DNA of 64,000 nt, taken from contig NZ_JACJSE010000015.1 of the NCBI RefSeq assembly GCF_014698045.1, positions 62,001 through 126,000 on the forward strand, written 5' to 3'. A program made the position numbers and the translations under genes. Positions 24,799 to 33,762 of this stretch are shown piece after piece. Positions within the stretch are counted from its first letter, which is position 1. Every line of letters starts with the position of its first letter. The notes beneath the pieces were generated by a model that saw nothing but the letters and a program-made list of their open reading frames with translations, searched no databases and was not told the origin of the DNA. This DNA is from Aulosira sp. FACHB-615. Its GTDB lineage: Bacteria > Cyanobacteriota > Cyanobacteriia > Cyanobacteriales > Nostocaceae.

Positions 24799-26178
24799 TT
24801 AAATATGTTGATAAAACTGTAATCTACCAAAACCTAAAAATTGACTGTGAGGTTTTTCTCCAATTGGCGATGCGGTCACACCAAAGAGATAAACGCCACC
24901 TCTTTGGGGATTTTGTTGGGCTTTTAAACTAATGGTAATTTTTGTTCCAGGTGAAACTGGCGGATCAAAAGTAAAAGATATGGTTTGGGTTTTGCGATCG
25001 CTGCTAATATCTTTGAGTTGCAGTTTCTCTCTTGTTTGAGAACGTCCTCCTTTAAAGGCGACAGTTTCTTTGAGACGAAAGCGGATATATTCTGCACCTT
25101 CACGCTGGTTAATTGTAATTTGTTGGAGAGATGTCCCCGCACCTTCTGGCAAGTTAATTGTAAAGTAATAAGTTGCGCCTAAAGCTTTGGCTTGATTGTC
25201 GTCTGTTGTGACTTCTACTAAACTCGGCTGTTGAGCAAAATATGTTGTTTTGGGTGAAGTCAAAGGCTGCGGAGTCGGCGGGGTGGTGATGATTTCTTGA
25301 TTGCGGGGTGATTGAGGTGTGGTAACAGAAGATGTCATATTATTTCTGTTACGATCATTTGTTGAATTAAAAGTAAAAGAACCAATTAAAGACGAAGATT
25401 CCCAAGGTGTTTGTTTGCCATTAGTTGTATTGAGAACATCAGCCCTTACTTGTTTAAACATTTGTTCCACATCTAGGTTCGGAGCCTTCATATTACGTAA
25501 TAAAGCTGTAGTATAAGGGCTATTGCGTCCATCGCCATCAAAAGCAACTGTCCCTGGTGCAGTAGAATAAGCAATGAGCGTGCCTTTAACAGCTTGCGTC
25601 GGTGCTGCTAACCCACGTTGGAGCGATCGCCATTGACGAGTAAAGGGATTATTCCGACAAGCATCTAAAATAATAAAATTGACATCGTTGTTTGCATCTT
25701 CCATCACATTCAGAACTTTACCCATCGCCATCGCTTCATAACGCACATCTTGTTCCCGTTCTAGTCGCGCATTGACAGGTATTAAATAATTTTCTCCGTC
25801 TACTTGCACTCCATGTCCAGCAAAGTAAAATAACCCTACTCCGCCTTGGCGCAGTTGGCGATTAAACTTTTCAATGGCTTCTTCCATCTGTCTCAAATCT
25901 ACATCTTTGAGGAGAGTGACATCAAATCCCACTTGACGTAAGGAATTAGCAATGTCTGTAGCGTCGTTGACAGGATTAACTAATGTATCGGCTGATTTGT
26001 AATTGGAATTACCAATAATGAGTGCTGTACGATGTTGGCGTTTTACTGGAATGAGATTTTGAGCGATCGCCTGATTTATCCCTATCCTTGGGTGAGCTAA
26101 ACTAAACGTTAATGGCAATACTAATGCCGCAGTTCCTAACAATAGTTGCCATTTATGCCACAACATTTTTTTACTCAA
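24799..26178 (-). CDS. Secreted caspase-family (C14/metacaspase-like) protein with C-terminal DUF2808
   Basis: A signal peptide (hydrophobic core to about residue 29, possible AIA-Q cleavage near 39) precedes a caspase-hemoglobinase p20 domain: RTALIIGNSNY, FYFAGHGVQ with catalytic H122, and IILDACRNNPF with catalytic C174. A Pro/Thr-rich linker (about 275-320) leads to a DUF2808 domain (INLPEGAGTSLQQITINQRE, VAFKGGRSQ, TISFTFDPPVSPGTKITISL) known from cyanobacterial exported proteins. It is probably a periplasmic or surface Arg/Lys-specific protease (orthocaspase-like). Substrates are unknown. The fusion with DUF2808 is notable. Confidence 0.85.
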   Translation of the reverse strand: MSKKMLWHKWQLLLGTAALVLPLTFSLAHPRIGINQAIAQNLIPVKRQHRTALIIGNSNYKSADTLVNPVNDATDIANSLRQVGFDVTLLKDVDLRQMEEAIEKFNRQLRQGGVGLFYFAGHGVQVDGENYLIPVNARLEREQDVRYEAMAMGKVLNVMEDANNDVNFIILDACRNNPFTRQWRSLQRGLAAPTQAVKGTLIAYSTAPGTVAFDGDGRNSPYTTALLRNMKAPNLDVEQMFKQVRADVLNTTNGKQTPWESSSLIGSFTFNSTNDRNRNNMTSSVTTPQSPRNQEIITTPPTPQPLTSPKTTYFAQQPSLVEVTTDDNQAKALGATYYFTINLPEGAGTSLQQITINQREGAEYIRFRLKETVAFKGGRSQTREKLQLKDISSDRKTQTISFTFDPPVSPGTKITISLKAQQNPQRGGVYLFGVTASPIGEKPHSQFLGFGRLQFYQHI

Positions 26179-26273
26179 TATTTTTATCTAAATTTAAATT
26201 AAATTATTTGCAATAATTTTAATTCAACTTCAGTAATTATTTGAATAACATTTAATTAAATTTACAAGCCCCG

Positions 26274-26383
26274 ACGAATGGAATTCGCGGCTATAAAAAC
26301 GCAGTCCGCCTGGGCTGCGGCGATAGCAAAGCTGAACGCGGACTAATATAAAATAAAGGGTTTTGTCTGTATAGCCGTGACTT
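26274..26383. repeat. Long imperfect palindrome (REP/MITE-like), copy 2
   Basis: Related to 2881-2995: it begins ACGAATGGAATTCGCGGCTA and ends GTATAGCCGTGA, with an internal AGTCCGC...GCGGACT stem. The whole 430-base gap 26179-26608 contains only repeats: this palindrome, a CGCCGAGCGAAGTCGAGGCG unit near 26440, and a CTCTGCGCCTCGGCGG...GGGAAGCCGC unit at 26530-26575 whose relatives lie at 36458-36540 and 57508-57566. Two direct ACCATTTCACG/GTGAAATGGTA stretches (26387-26397, 26488-26499) are inverted copies flanking a 90-base segment. No gene is evident. Confidence 0.65.
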
Positions 26384-26608
26384 ATACCATTTCACGAAAT
26401 TACTGATAGAAATCGCTTCCTCTGCAACTCTGCTTCTGGTCGCCGAGCGAAGTCGAGGCGCTACTTGCATATCCGTATCATTTTTAAAGTGAAATGGTAT
26501 TACTCAATATTCCTCTACAACTCTTATTCCTCTGCGCCTCGGCGGTACCCTACGGGAAGCCGCTTGCGCGTCTACGATATTACAGCACTTGTGTGTCAGC
26601 CCTAGATT

Positions 26609-28102
26609 TTAAAAATTTGCGTGCAGTAAAGCTTCTCCTTGTTGATAAATTGCTTTAGCATAATCTGTCCAAGTACCTTGTCCCCAATAGCGAAAACAGC
26701 TAGTTTGCAGCAATAAATTATAGAGTAATGCCTGCCGATATTGGGATTGTTTAGTAATTACACCAGACTCATCGTTGACTAAAATTTTATCTGTCTTTTC
26801 ATGAAATAAACTGCTGAGTTTATTCATAGGAGATAATACATTTTCATATCCTTTTACCCAACTAATATGATTTGTCCAAGAAGCACCATCTACATGAAAG
26901 TGAGGATTACTTTGCTTTAATTCTTGGATGGCATTTTCCACAGCTTCGGGGTGATAATTATCGGATGCAACTCTTTGCCAAATGAGATGCTGTCCTACTG
27001 GCTGACAAGTTGGATAATCTTCGGGGTTACAACCTGCGGCTGTAATTAACTCTAAATATTCTGTACCGCACACTCCGACAACGCCAGATTTACCACCGCC
27101 ATGATTAACCATATCCCACCAAGCTTGTTTGAAAGCACTGGGAAATTCATTCATCATCACACCGCCATTTTCCCCATCACCAATTTGACTGACTATCGGT
27201 GGTACTAATACATTATCTATTTGTTGTTTAGAGAGTGTTTTAGCTTCGTAGTATGGCTGCATTTGAGCAACTAATTTTGTATCAGAACCTTGAGTTTTAA
27301 TTAAGGCTGTAATACTAATTGTTTCACCTTGAGAATTACGCGCTATTAAACGGTGTGGTAGATGTTTATATCTCAGAGATTCACCATTGATTGTTTCTAC
27401 AGAATGTTCTTGGACTAATAACCAAAGATAGCCACACTCTTTGAGAGATTTGACAAATTCAAATAAAGTATCAGGGTGATTTGGTAGGTGCATTTCTGGC
27501 GGTGAAAATCCTTTGACTCTTGCCAATGCGTCCCAGCCAAAAATAGCAGCAAAATGTTGTTGCCAAGCTAAAATATGCAATTTAATATCGGGTATTGGTG
27601 TGGAAGGAACAACAGCATGACTCCACATTGTTCCTAACCATTCAACATAAGGTTGATATTTGGAATCGCAAGTAATTTTTTTGAGGTTGTCAAGGATGTC
27701 GTTGCGTCCCATCTGGCGTAATCCCCACAACAAATTGCCAGAGTAATCTAACATGACGCGGGGATTGCAACCTTGGCTGACAAGTTCGGGAATGAAATCA
27801 CCCATGCGACTATAGCAATAAGCAAAAGGCGCGGCGTTGTGGTTGTCGCCTTCGTTGGGATGTTCAAACATATATTGCAGATTGCTGATCAGTCCGCCGT
27901 TGTATCCTGCGGGGATAGTTGGCTGGTGCATGTGTAAAGCGATCGCAAATACCGCATTCACATCCTCTAACCTCAGATTGGTTGAAGGTAAAAAAATAGG
28001 TTTGTTGTGGTTGACTACCGCAAGAACTTCTTTCTCCCAACCAGAAATATTTGGTAAGCCGTCAACGATTTCAGGCGGGAGAGTCGTAGGAAAGGAAATC
28101 AT
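26609..28102 (-). CDS. Glycoside hydrolase family 57 protein
   Basis: The GH57 catalytic barrel begins with the hallmark FAIALHMHQPTIPAGYNGGL (His-Met-His-Gln-Pro), followed by MLDYSGNLLWGLRQMG and the segment WLGTMWSHAVVPSTP. Later segments include GFSPPEMHLPN, where the Glu would match the GH57 motif-3 nucleophile region. GH57 enzymes are alpha-amylases, amylopullulanases or branching enzymes acting on glycogen-type glucans. The specificity here is not determined. The gene is 497 residues, single on the minus strand, separated by 77 bases from the upstream SDR gene. Confidence 0.85.
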   Translation of the reverse strand: MISFPTTLPPEIVDGLPNISGWEKEVLAVVNHNKPIFLPSTNLRLEDVNAVFAIALHMHQPTIPAGYNGGLISNLQYMFEHPNEGDNHNAAPFAYCYSRMGDFIPELVSQGCNPRVMLDYSGNLLWGLRQMGRNDILDNLKKITCDSKYQPYVEWLGTMWSHAVVPSTPIPDIKLHILAWQQHFAAIFGWDALARVKGFSPPEMHLPNHPDTLFEFVKSLKECGYLWLLVQEHSVETINGESLRYKHLPHRLIARNSQGETISITALIKTQGSDTKLVAQMQPYYEAKTLSKQQIDNVLVPPIVSQIGDGENGGVMMNEFPSAFKQAWWDMVNHGGGKSGVVGVCGTEYLELITAAGCNPEDYPTCQPVGQHLIWQRVASDNYHPEAVENAIQELKQSNPHFHVDGASWTNHISWVKGYENVLSPMNKLSSLFHEKTDKILVNDESGVITKQSQYRQALLYNLLLQTSCFRYWGQGTWTDYAKAIYQQGEALLHANF

Positions 28103-28179
28103 AAGTGTGAGGAATAAAACTTTTCATCCCTCATACTGTATCTTTATTGTTGCAGTAGGCGATCGCGTCCCAGAATCTT

Positions 28180-29061
28180 TTAAGACTTACGTGCAGATAC
28201 TAATGGAGTTACGTTTCGATTTAACAAAACATCGCAAAAACGATTGATCCGGCTGAATAAACTTGGTTTTTCGACAACTTGCTGCTTTCTTGGTGCTGGT
28301 GGCGCGGCAATTTTTAAAATCAACTCTAACAACCAAGGGGCTAGGCGTTGACACCACACAGCTAAATGACTTTGCCATCCAACTAAAATTTCTGGTGCAT
28401 CATTCTGCAATCCGACGATCAATGCTTGCGCTACTTGTTGGGGTGTCATGGGAATCACCCAACGGAATAGTTGCAAGTCACGCACCATATCTGTGTCGGT
28501 GAGAGAAGGTAATAAGGCTTTGACTTGAATATTGTACTCGGCTAATTCTTGACGCAAGGCTTGGGTAAATCCTAAGATGGCAAATTTTGTAGCTGAATAT
28601 GTTGCCATTGTTGGTGCAGCGACTTTCCCCATTAAACTAGAGACGTTAACAATTGTCCCCTGTTTTTGGCTGGCCATGCGTCGGGCTATCAAACTGGTGA
28701 GGGTGTACATTCCCAACAAATTCACAGACAGTTCTTCTTGGAGTTGGGGAAGTTTGGAACGCAAGAATGAGGTTTGATAAGCAACACCAGCACAATTCAC
28801 CAGCAGATGAATCGGGCCATGATTGCGCCACAATTGGGCTACAGTAATATTTACTTCTGTGGCGCGAGTTAAATCTAGTGGGATGATGACGGCTTCTGTT
28901 CCCATCGCCGTAATTTCTTGGGCGACTTCAGTTAATTTTTGGCGATCGCGTGCTACTAAAATTAATCTTTTCATCCCTTGTTGTGCTAGAGCAAGGGCGA
29001 TCGCTCTGCCAATACCGCGAGAAGCCCCTGTAATTAGAGCAACATTACCTTGAATCTTCAT
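28180..29061 (-). CDS. Short-chain dehydrogenase/reductase (SDR)
   Basis: Classical SDR: the cofactor motif TGASRGIGRAIALAL at residues about 11-25, LVNCAGVAY (NNAG-like), catalytic Ser in NVSSLMGKV and Tyr-x3-Lys in YSATKFAILGF. The Arg after the glycine motif (VARDRQK) favours NADP(H). A C-terminal ~50-residue extension contains a hydrophobic helix (LAPWLLELILKIAAPPAPRK) that could attach it to a membrane. The substrate is unknown. It starts with ATG and lies upstream of the GH57 gene on the same strand. Confidence 0.88.
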   Translation of the reverse strand: MKIQGNVALITGASRGIGRAIALALAQQGMKRLILVARDRQKLTEVAQEITAMGTEAVIIPLDLTRATEVNITVAQLWRNHGPIHLLVNCAGVAYQTSFLRSKLPQLQEELSVNLLGMYTLTSLIARRMASQKQGTIVNVSSLMGKVAAPTMATYSATKFAILGFTQALRQELAEYNIQVKALLPSLTDTDMVRDLQLFRWVIPMTPQQVAQALIVGLQNDAPEILVGWQSHLAVWCQRLAPWLLELILKIAAPPAPRKQQVVEKPSLFSRINRFCDVLLNRNVTPLVSARKS

Positions 29062-29938
29062 CGGTTTTTATCTCCAGAATTTAAGTCTTAACCCGCGTTT
29101 TGTGTTTTTAGATAGACGCAATTACGGTTACTCATTTTCCGCAGGTAAGACAAATCATCTATCCTTGTTGACTTCAGAAGAAAACTCAGCTATTTGCAAT
29201 GGAGATTTGTGCTTTAATCTGCATTGCGGAAATCCTCTGACTTAAAAGTGCTGAATGCTGAGTACTGAGTGCTGAGTAAAAATCCTAGTACTTAGTGATA
29301 TAAAACTTGTCGAGTCCATAGCCTGTAGTACCTTTTCTATGCAAGGCTTCGGAACTTCATCAATACTTCCAGCAATTGGCTGAATGGATATGGCTCATAA
29401 TTTTTACCTCTTCTTAGATTCAGAGCATTGATCAGCAGCGTTGCTAAACACACGTTAACAACAAAATCAAGTATCAGCAATATTTTTTAATAAGAATTTC
29501 TTAACGCTTTGTAACCAAGATGATATATATATCAAATATTTCGGGAAATAAGTTTTTATGAACCATACTAGATAAATGTCATTCTTTGGTGACATTTAGT
29601 GATAAATTCCCTAGAGTCAAGAAAATATATCACCAATTGTTAGCAAGATAGAAGAAGCTGATATGGGTAAACAGACATAATAAAGACACAAAAAAGTCAT
29701 ATACTAGAAAATAGGAGATAAGCTCAAAAGTCTCTTGGTATAAGTGTTTGATGATAAATCTTATCTTAATTTAGCTGGCAATGGCTATAAAATTTATTAT
29801 CCCTGCCCGATAGAATAAAACAGGGATCAATGATTTCATACAAGGGATCTTTTAATTAATAAATAATTTGATAAAGCTGTGTATGCTTACTGAATTTAGT
29901 CCAGAAATAGCCGAAGACCAAGAGCAACCCACCATGAA
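29062..29938. other. Long AT-rich intergenic region with heptamers and a small hairpin
   Basis: No gene of normal length. Heptamers (GTGCTGA/GTACTGA) lie at 29247-29279. A 9-bp hairpin, TAAATGTCA (29573-29581) with TGACATTTA (29590-29598), stands alone without a T-run. A 19-codon ORF at 29883-29942 overlaps the end of the HhH gene on the other strand and is not convincing. This is either regulatory DNA of the SDR gene or space left by gene loss. Confidence 0.5.
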
Positions 29939-30472
29939 TTAAAACCGCAGAAAATACATTAATTGCGCGATCGCTTCGGCAGGTAACTGCAATCGTTGTT
30001 GAAAATCAGCGATATTACGATATAGTCCATGAGCTTGGCGATTTTCCACTACTGCTTGAGCAAGGGACAAATCAATCAATGGCGTTTGCGCCAACATCTC
30101 GACTGTAGCAGTGTTGGGATTCACTAAATGATTTGTATGCACCAGAGACTCATTGTCGTAGTAAACAAAGTGCAGCAGTGGTTCTAATGGCTTGAGACGC
30201 TGCACTGGTAAACTCAAAGCGGCGGCAATATCTTCGATACAGTAAAATTTAACCCCAGAACGAGAAAGTTCGACAAGCGATCGCGCTTGGTGAATCGACA
30301 AACCCGGTAAGCGCAACCAATCATCCACTGTCGCTTGATTCACATCAATCCGAATACCCAATTGCGCCGCTATTTGAATTTCTTCACCAGACTGCAACCG
30401 ATAGTAAGGATCATTCAGCAATTTGGCGCGGAGTTTTTGTAACTTAAAGTTTAAAGGTAGCCAGTTGTGCAT
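29939..30472 (-). CDS. Helix-hairpin-helix (ComEA-like) protein
   Basis: A 177-residue protein with two HhH units: IDVNQATVDDWLRLPGLSIH (about residues 42-61) with ARSLVEL and NPNTATVEMLAQTPLIDLSL (about 119-138) with AQAVVENR. The NxNxAtxxxLxxlPgi pattern is that of ComEA/HhH_3 sequences that bind DNA non-specifically. There is no signal peptide or TM segment, unlike true ComEA, so a cytosolic DNA-binding or structural role is likely. A gene for a TM2 protein lies 55 bases upstream on the same strand. Confidence 0.8.
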   Translation of the reverse strand: MHNWLPLNFKLQKLRAKLLNDPYYRLQSGEEIQIAAQLGIRIDVNQATVDDWLRLPGLSIHQARSLVELSRSGVKFYCIEDIAAALSLPVQRLKPLEPLLHFVYYDNESLVHTNHLVNPNTATVEMLAQTPLIDLSLAQAVVENRQAHGLYRNIADFQQRLQLPAEAIAQLMYFLRF

Positions 30473-30527
30473 TATCTTTGCTTGTATGGCAGGTGACAGG
30501 TTACAGGTGACAGGTTACAGTGCTATA

Positions 30528-30902
30528 TCAAGAAATTTGGTCGAGTAGCTGGCGGCGTTTTTGCTCAAATTCATATTCTGAAATTAGACCATCTTGACGC
30601 AGTGCATCAAGTTCGCGCAAAGCATTCGCCACCGTTTCTACCTGATTACTGGCTGATTGAGAAAACTTAACAGCCGACTTACCCTGATTAAAATTCCGGT
30701 CAAAAGCTTCCTCATCTAAGGCTAAATACCACACACCTTCAATTGCACTAGCCACCTTGGGGATTGGTGTCCAAGAAAGCAGCACATATAAAATCCCCCA
30801 CAACGGCTGACCTAAATAGAACTTGTGTAATCCTGAGACGGTGAGCGTACCAGAAAAAGCGAGAATAGCAGCGATACTGCGGCTTTTGCGTTTTACCAAC
30901 AT
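30528..30902 (-). CDS. TM2-domain protein with C-terminal SHOCT motif
   Basis: The N-terminal TM2-like pair of hydrophobic segments (IAAILAFSGTLTVSGLHKFY with LGQPLWGILYVLL) includes the typical G-x-H-x-F-Y-L-G turn. The C-terminal ~30 residues (LRELDALRQDGLISEYEFEQ, KRRQLL) form a SHOCT domain, a short oligomerisation motif. It is probably a small inner-membrane protein. The role is unknown. The gap to the HhH gene contains a CAGGTGACAGGTTACAG repeat (30487-30525). Confidence 0.8.
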   Translation of the reverse strand: MLVKRKSRSIAAILAFSGTLTVSGLHKFYLGQPLWGILYVLLSWTPIPKVASAIEGVWYLALDEEAFDRNFNQGKSAVKFSQSASNQVETVANALRELDALRQDGLISEYEFEQKRRQLLDQIS

Positions 30903-31059
30903 ATTTATTATAAAGTTACCACTATCACAGTTAGGTCAATTAAACAGCGATCGTAGCAAAATACCTACATAAATTCAGTATCATATCGTCTTTAGAGATA
31001 GCCCAAATCCAGCCCTATCCTGATGCTATATTAAAATATTTCCAGCAAAGTCAGGCTAT

Positions 31060-31137
31060 ATGGGTGTTGAGGGTGAGATTCCAGGCGATCGTAAAGCTGT
31101 ATTTCAGCCAGAATTTTTAGAAGACTTGGAATACTAA
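31060..31137 (+). pseudogene. Remnant of a Txe/YoeB- or RelE-type toxin N-terminus
   Basis: A 25-codon ORF ending in RKAVFQPEFLEDLEY and then a stop. This resembles the first 15 residues of YoeB/Txe toxins (xxFxPEFLEDLxYW). The expected WxxTDRK continuation is missing and the following DNA does not contain it in another frame, so it looks like a decayed addiction-module gene. The neighbouring accessory genes (RM protein, Rpn-type) make such a remnant plausible. The call rests on a short match. Confidence 0.4.
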
Positions 31138-31179
31138 AAACGATAACAGTAACGATATTGAAATAGCCTGTTAAACACT

Positions 31180-33648
31180 TTAGCTTTCATACGGGCCAAG
31201 AAATCTTTCCCCATTAAAATGAATCATGTGATCAGGTTGATCTGCTATCCACACTTCTGTTTCCCAAGAAATCTCAGCTAGATAACGAGTCATTTCTTGG
31301 CGACTGGGAAAGGCAGTTACAAACACTAATCCTTTACGGCTAGACTGAAACAGTTGCTTTAATTCATTGCGACGTTTCAAGTTTACTGGGCCATGACTTG
31401 TCACAGCCTCTATTAATATCAGCCAGTCTTGTTGTTTATGGTAAACTACAACATCTGGCATTTTACCGTGAGTGTCTATCTCAATTCCCAGTTCTCGGAA
31501 TTTTTGAGTTTCATTGATAATAAACTTATCTCCAGCATCACCTACATAAATCACAAAACCTCCTGGTGTAAATTTGGGACAGAAACTTTCTAAAATGTCC
31601 TTGATTAATATGTTCTGTCCACCTGATGAAAGCTGAATAGCTTGACCATTAGGTAGCGTTACAGGAATTATTGGTCGATTTCGCTTTCTGTCCTGCAATA
31701 AATTTGTCACTGAAATAGCATAATTGTGACGAGCTTCTTCCCATTGTTCAGAACCATAGGATTTAATCAGCGACAATGCCTGTTGATGAAGTTGATAACA
31801 CCATTTTGGGCTGTTAATTGGTCGCTCCGGTTGATCAGAATTCTCCACAACTATCCTCATCTGCACAAACTGGTGCATTGTCTGTCGTCGCACTGTTTCG
31901 CGTGTATTCGGTGCATATTGTTTACCGTAGTGATCACGAAACCAATCCATCATTTCTGTGATTCTGCGTCTTGGTGCTGTGGCTTGATACCAAGGTGTTT
32001 CCGGGCGAATGTCTGCTAAAGCTAGTAAACACAATGCAGATCGTTCATTCTGTTGAGCTTTAGGAGCAGAAATAGCTTTGAGAATTGCTAACGCCTCCTC
32101 AATTCGTTTACTCGCCTGAATTGCATTTATAGCTTCGCTCATAATCGACAAAGTTTGATGTACAACTTGATCAAGTTGCTCCTGATCTAAGTGAGAATCA
32201 CCAATTTGGCTTCCTAATCGAATTAAATCATCTTTGCTGGGGTATTTAAGTTGACGCAAATCTGTGGCGTTAACTTGTGTGTGTCCACTAAATTGGCGGA
32301 AGTAACTATCTAATAAAGTTGAATTGAGAAATGCTGTTAAACCTCGTGCTAAATCGGGGTTCATTCCTTGGCCTTGAGCATGGTAGTAATTTAAGTGGTT
32401 TTCTATACCAATTACAGGGGAATCGCCAGGAGAATACACAGCAGCCACAACACGACGTTTTTCTTCCTTAGCAGAAAACCGCTTGGTGAAAACATACCAA
32501 CCTGAAGGGACTAACCATTTTGCTGTTTCTGAGTTTTGTGTAATAGCGATCGCTTTACGGGGATTACTAGGAGGAAAACATACTTTCCCTGCCTTGATCG
32601 CTTCTGGATAAATCAATGGCACACTGTTATCATCCCAGCAAGTTCTCAACGCTGATTTGAGCCGAAAATCCACAACTGGCCCCGTTGAAACTTCTAAACC
32701 AAGGTCATCTAAAGTAGATGAAAATCGATTCATTTGCGCTCTCAAATAATCTTCAAGAGAGTTGGTCACAATATGAATAAAACTTTCAGAATCATGAGGA
32801 TCAACAACTTGGCTATAAGGAACATATCTTAATTCTGAAAATTCATCTAATTTATTTTCAACATTTTTAGCAATTTCAACGTAATCCGGAAGAATTTTAG
32901 TTTTATTTGCATGAAAAATAATATTTTCTTGTAATACCTTATCTTCTATAAAAGCTGCTGAACGACTTTCAAAAATATGAATGTTTGAAATTACCATATT
33001 TTGCAGAAAAGCTTGCCGAAAAGGTCTAAAATAAAGACCATTGCAAAAACTCCTAGGTGTAATTGCAACTATTTCTCCATTGTCAGACAAATTTAAAACA
33101 GTTAGCCAAACAAATGCGCTATATAAATTTACAGTTTCTATTCCTAATTTTGACAAGATTTTTCTTTCTATTGATTGGCTATTAATTTTTTTATAAGGTG
33201 GGTTAAGAATTGCATGGGTAAAGATATTAGATAACTGATTAAAAAGTGGTAAATCTATTTCACTAATATCCTGAATAAAACTTTTTTGATATAAGCAATA
33301 ATTTGCTGTAATTCCGATTTTTTCTAAAGCGATACAACACTCTGTCAGGCATTGTCTCAAAGCTGGTATAAAAACTGATTCAATTTCATAAGCTGTGAGC
33401 AAACAACTTTCGACATTATGAGGATTTGCTAATAGTTGTTCGACAAATGCAGCAGTTAACGCACCAACTCCAGCCCCCGGATCTAAAAGACTAATATGAC
33501 CAGATAAATTGCTGAATTGTCTCGCCATCAACCGAGCAACTGAGGCGGGAGTAAAAAACTGTCCCAATTCACTGCGCTGCTTTAAATTCAGTTTTGAGGA
33601 CAAATGAACCCTATTAATATCAGTGGAGTCTGTGAGGAATGTCGTCAT
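31180..33648 (-). CDS. Single-chain restriction-modification enzyme: N6-adenine methyltransferase plus BsuBI/PstI-type endonuclease
   Basis: The N-terminal half is a class-I SAM N6-adenine methyltransferase: GQFFTPASVARLMARQF, motif I LLDPGAGVGALTAAF (about residues 54-68) and catalytic motif IV ILNPPYKK (about 150). The middle contains a target-recognition-like region. The C-terminal ~230 residues match the BsuBI/PstI restriction endonuclease family: GGFVIYVGDAGDKFI, KMPDVVVYHKQQDWLILIEA followed by VTSHGPVNLKRRNEL, where PD...E and SHGP are the active-site block. PstI/BsuBI cut CTGCAG as separate R and M proteins; here both are on one chain, so modification and cleavage may be coupled. A related specificity is an inference. 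Confidence 0.85.
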   Translation of the reverse strand: MTTFLTDSTDINRVHLSSKLNLKQRSELGQFFTPASVARLMARQFSNLSGHISLLDPGAGVGALTAAFVEQLLANPHNVESCLLTAYEIESVFIPALRQCLTECCIALEKIGITANYCLYQKSFIQDISEIDLPLFNQLSNIFTHAILNPPYKKINSQSIERKILSKLGIETVNLYSAFVWLTVLNLSDNGEIVAITPRSFCNGLYFRPFRQAFLQNMVISNIHIFESRSAAFIEDKVLQENIIFHANKTKILPDYVEIAKNVENKLDEFSELRYVPYSQVVDPHDSESFIHIVTNSLEDYLRAQMNRFSSTLDDLGLEVSTGPVVDFRLKSALRTCWDDNSVPLIYPEAIKAGKVCFPPSNPRKAIAITQNSETAKWLVPSGWYVFTKRFSAKEEKRRVVAAVYSPGDSPVIGIENHLNYYHAQGQGMNPDLARGLTAFLNSTLLDSYFRQFSGHTQVNATDLRQLKYPSKDDLIRLGSQIGDSHLDQEQLDQVVHQTLSIMSEAINAIQASKRIEEALAILKAISAPKAQQNERSALCLLALADIRPETPWYQATAPRRRITEMMDWFRDHYGKQYAPNTRETVRRQTMHQFVQMRIVVENSDQPERPINSPKWCYQLHQQALSLIKSYGSEQWEEARHNYAISVTNLLQDRKRNRPIIPVTLPNGQAIQLSSGGQNILIKDILESFCPKFTPGGFVIYVGDAGDKFIINETQKFRELGIEIDTHGKMPDVVVYHKQQDWLILIEAVTSHGPVNLKRRNELKQLFQSSRKGLVFVTAFPSRQEMTRYLAEISWETEVWIADQPDHMIHFNGERFLGPYES

Positions 33649-33762
33649 TTTGATGTGAAAAAATTAGCCTGCGAACTTCGTCCCACAAATGAAACAACAA
33701 TCAGTATTTTTTTGACTGGTGATGCACTTTCAGTTAGAAACTCTTTTTGGATAGAGTTATGT

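Noticed and set aside
29573..29598. Hairpin as a small RNA or riboswitch
   Set aside because: A single 9-bp stem-loop without promoter, terminator or conserved motif does not support an RNA gene.
29883..29942. 19-codon ORF next to the HhH gene
   Set aside because: Very short, overlaps the end of a real gene on the other strand and shows no family signature.
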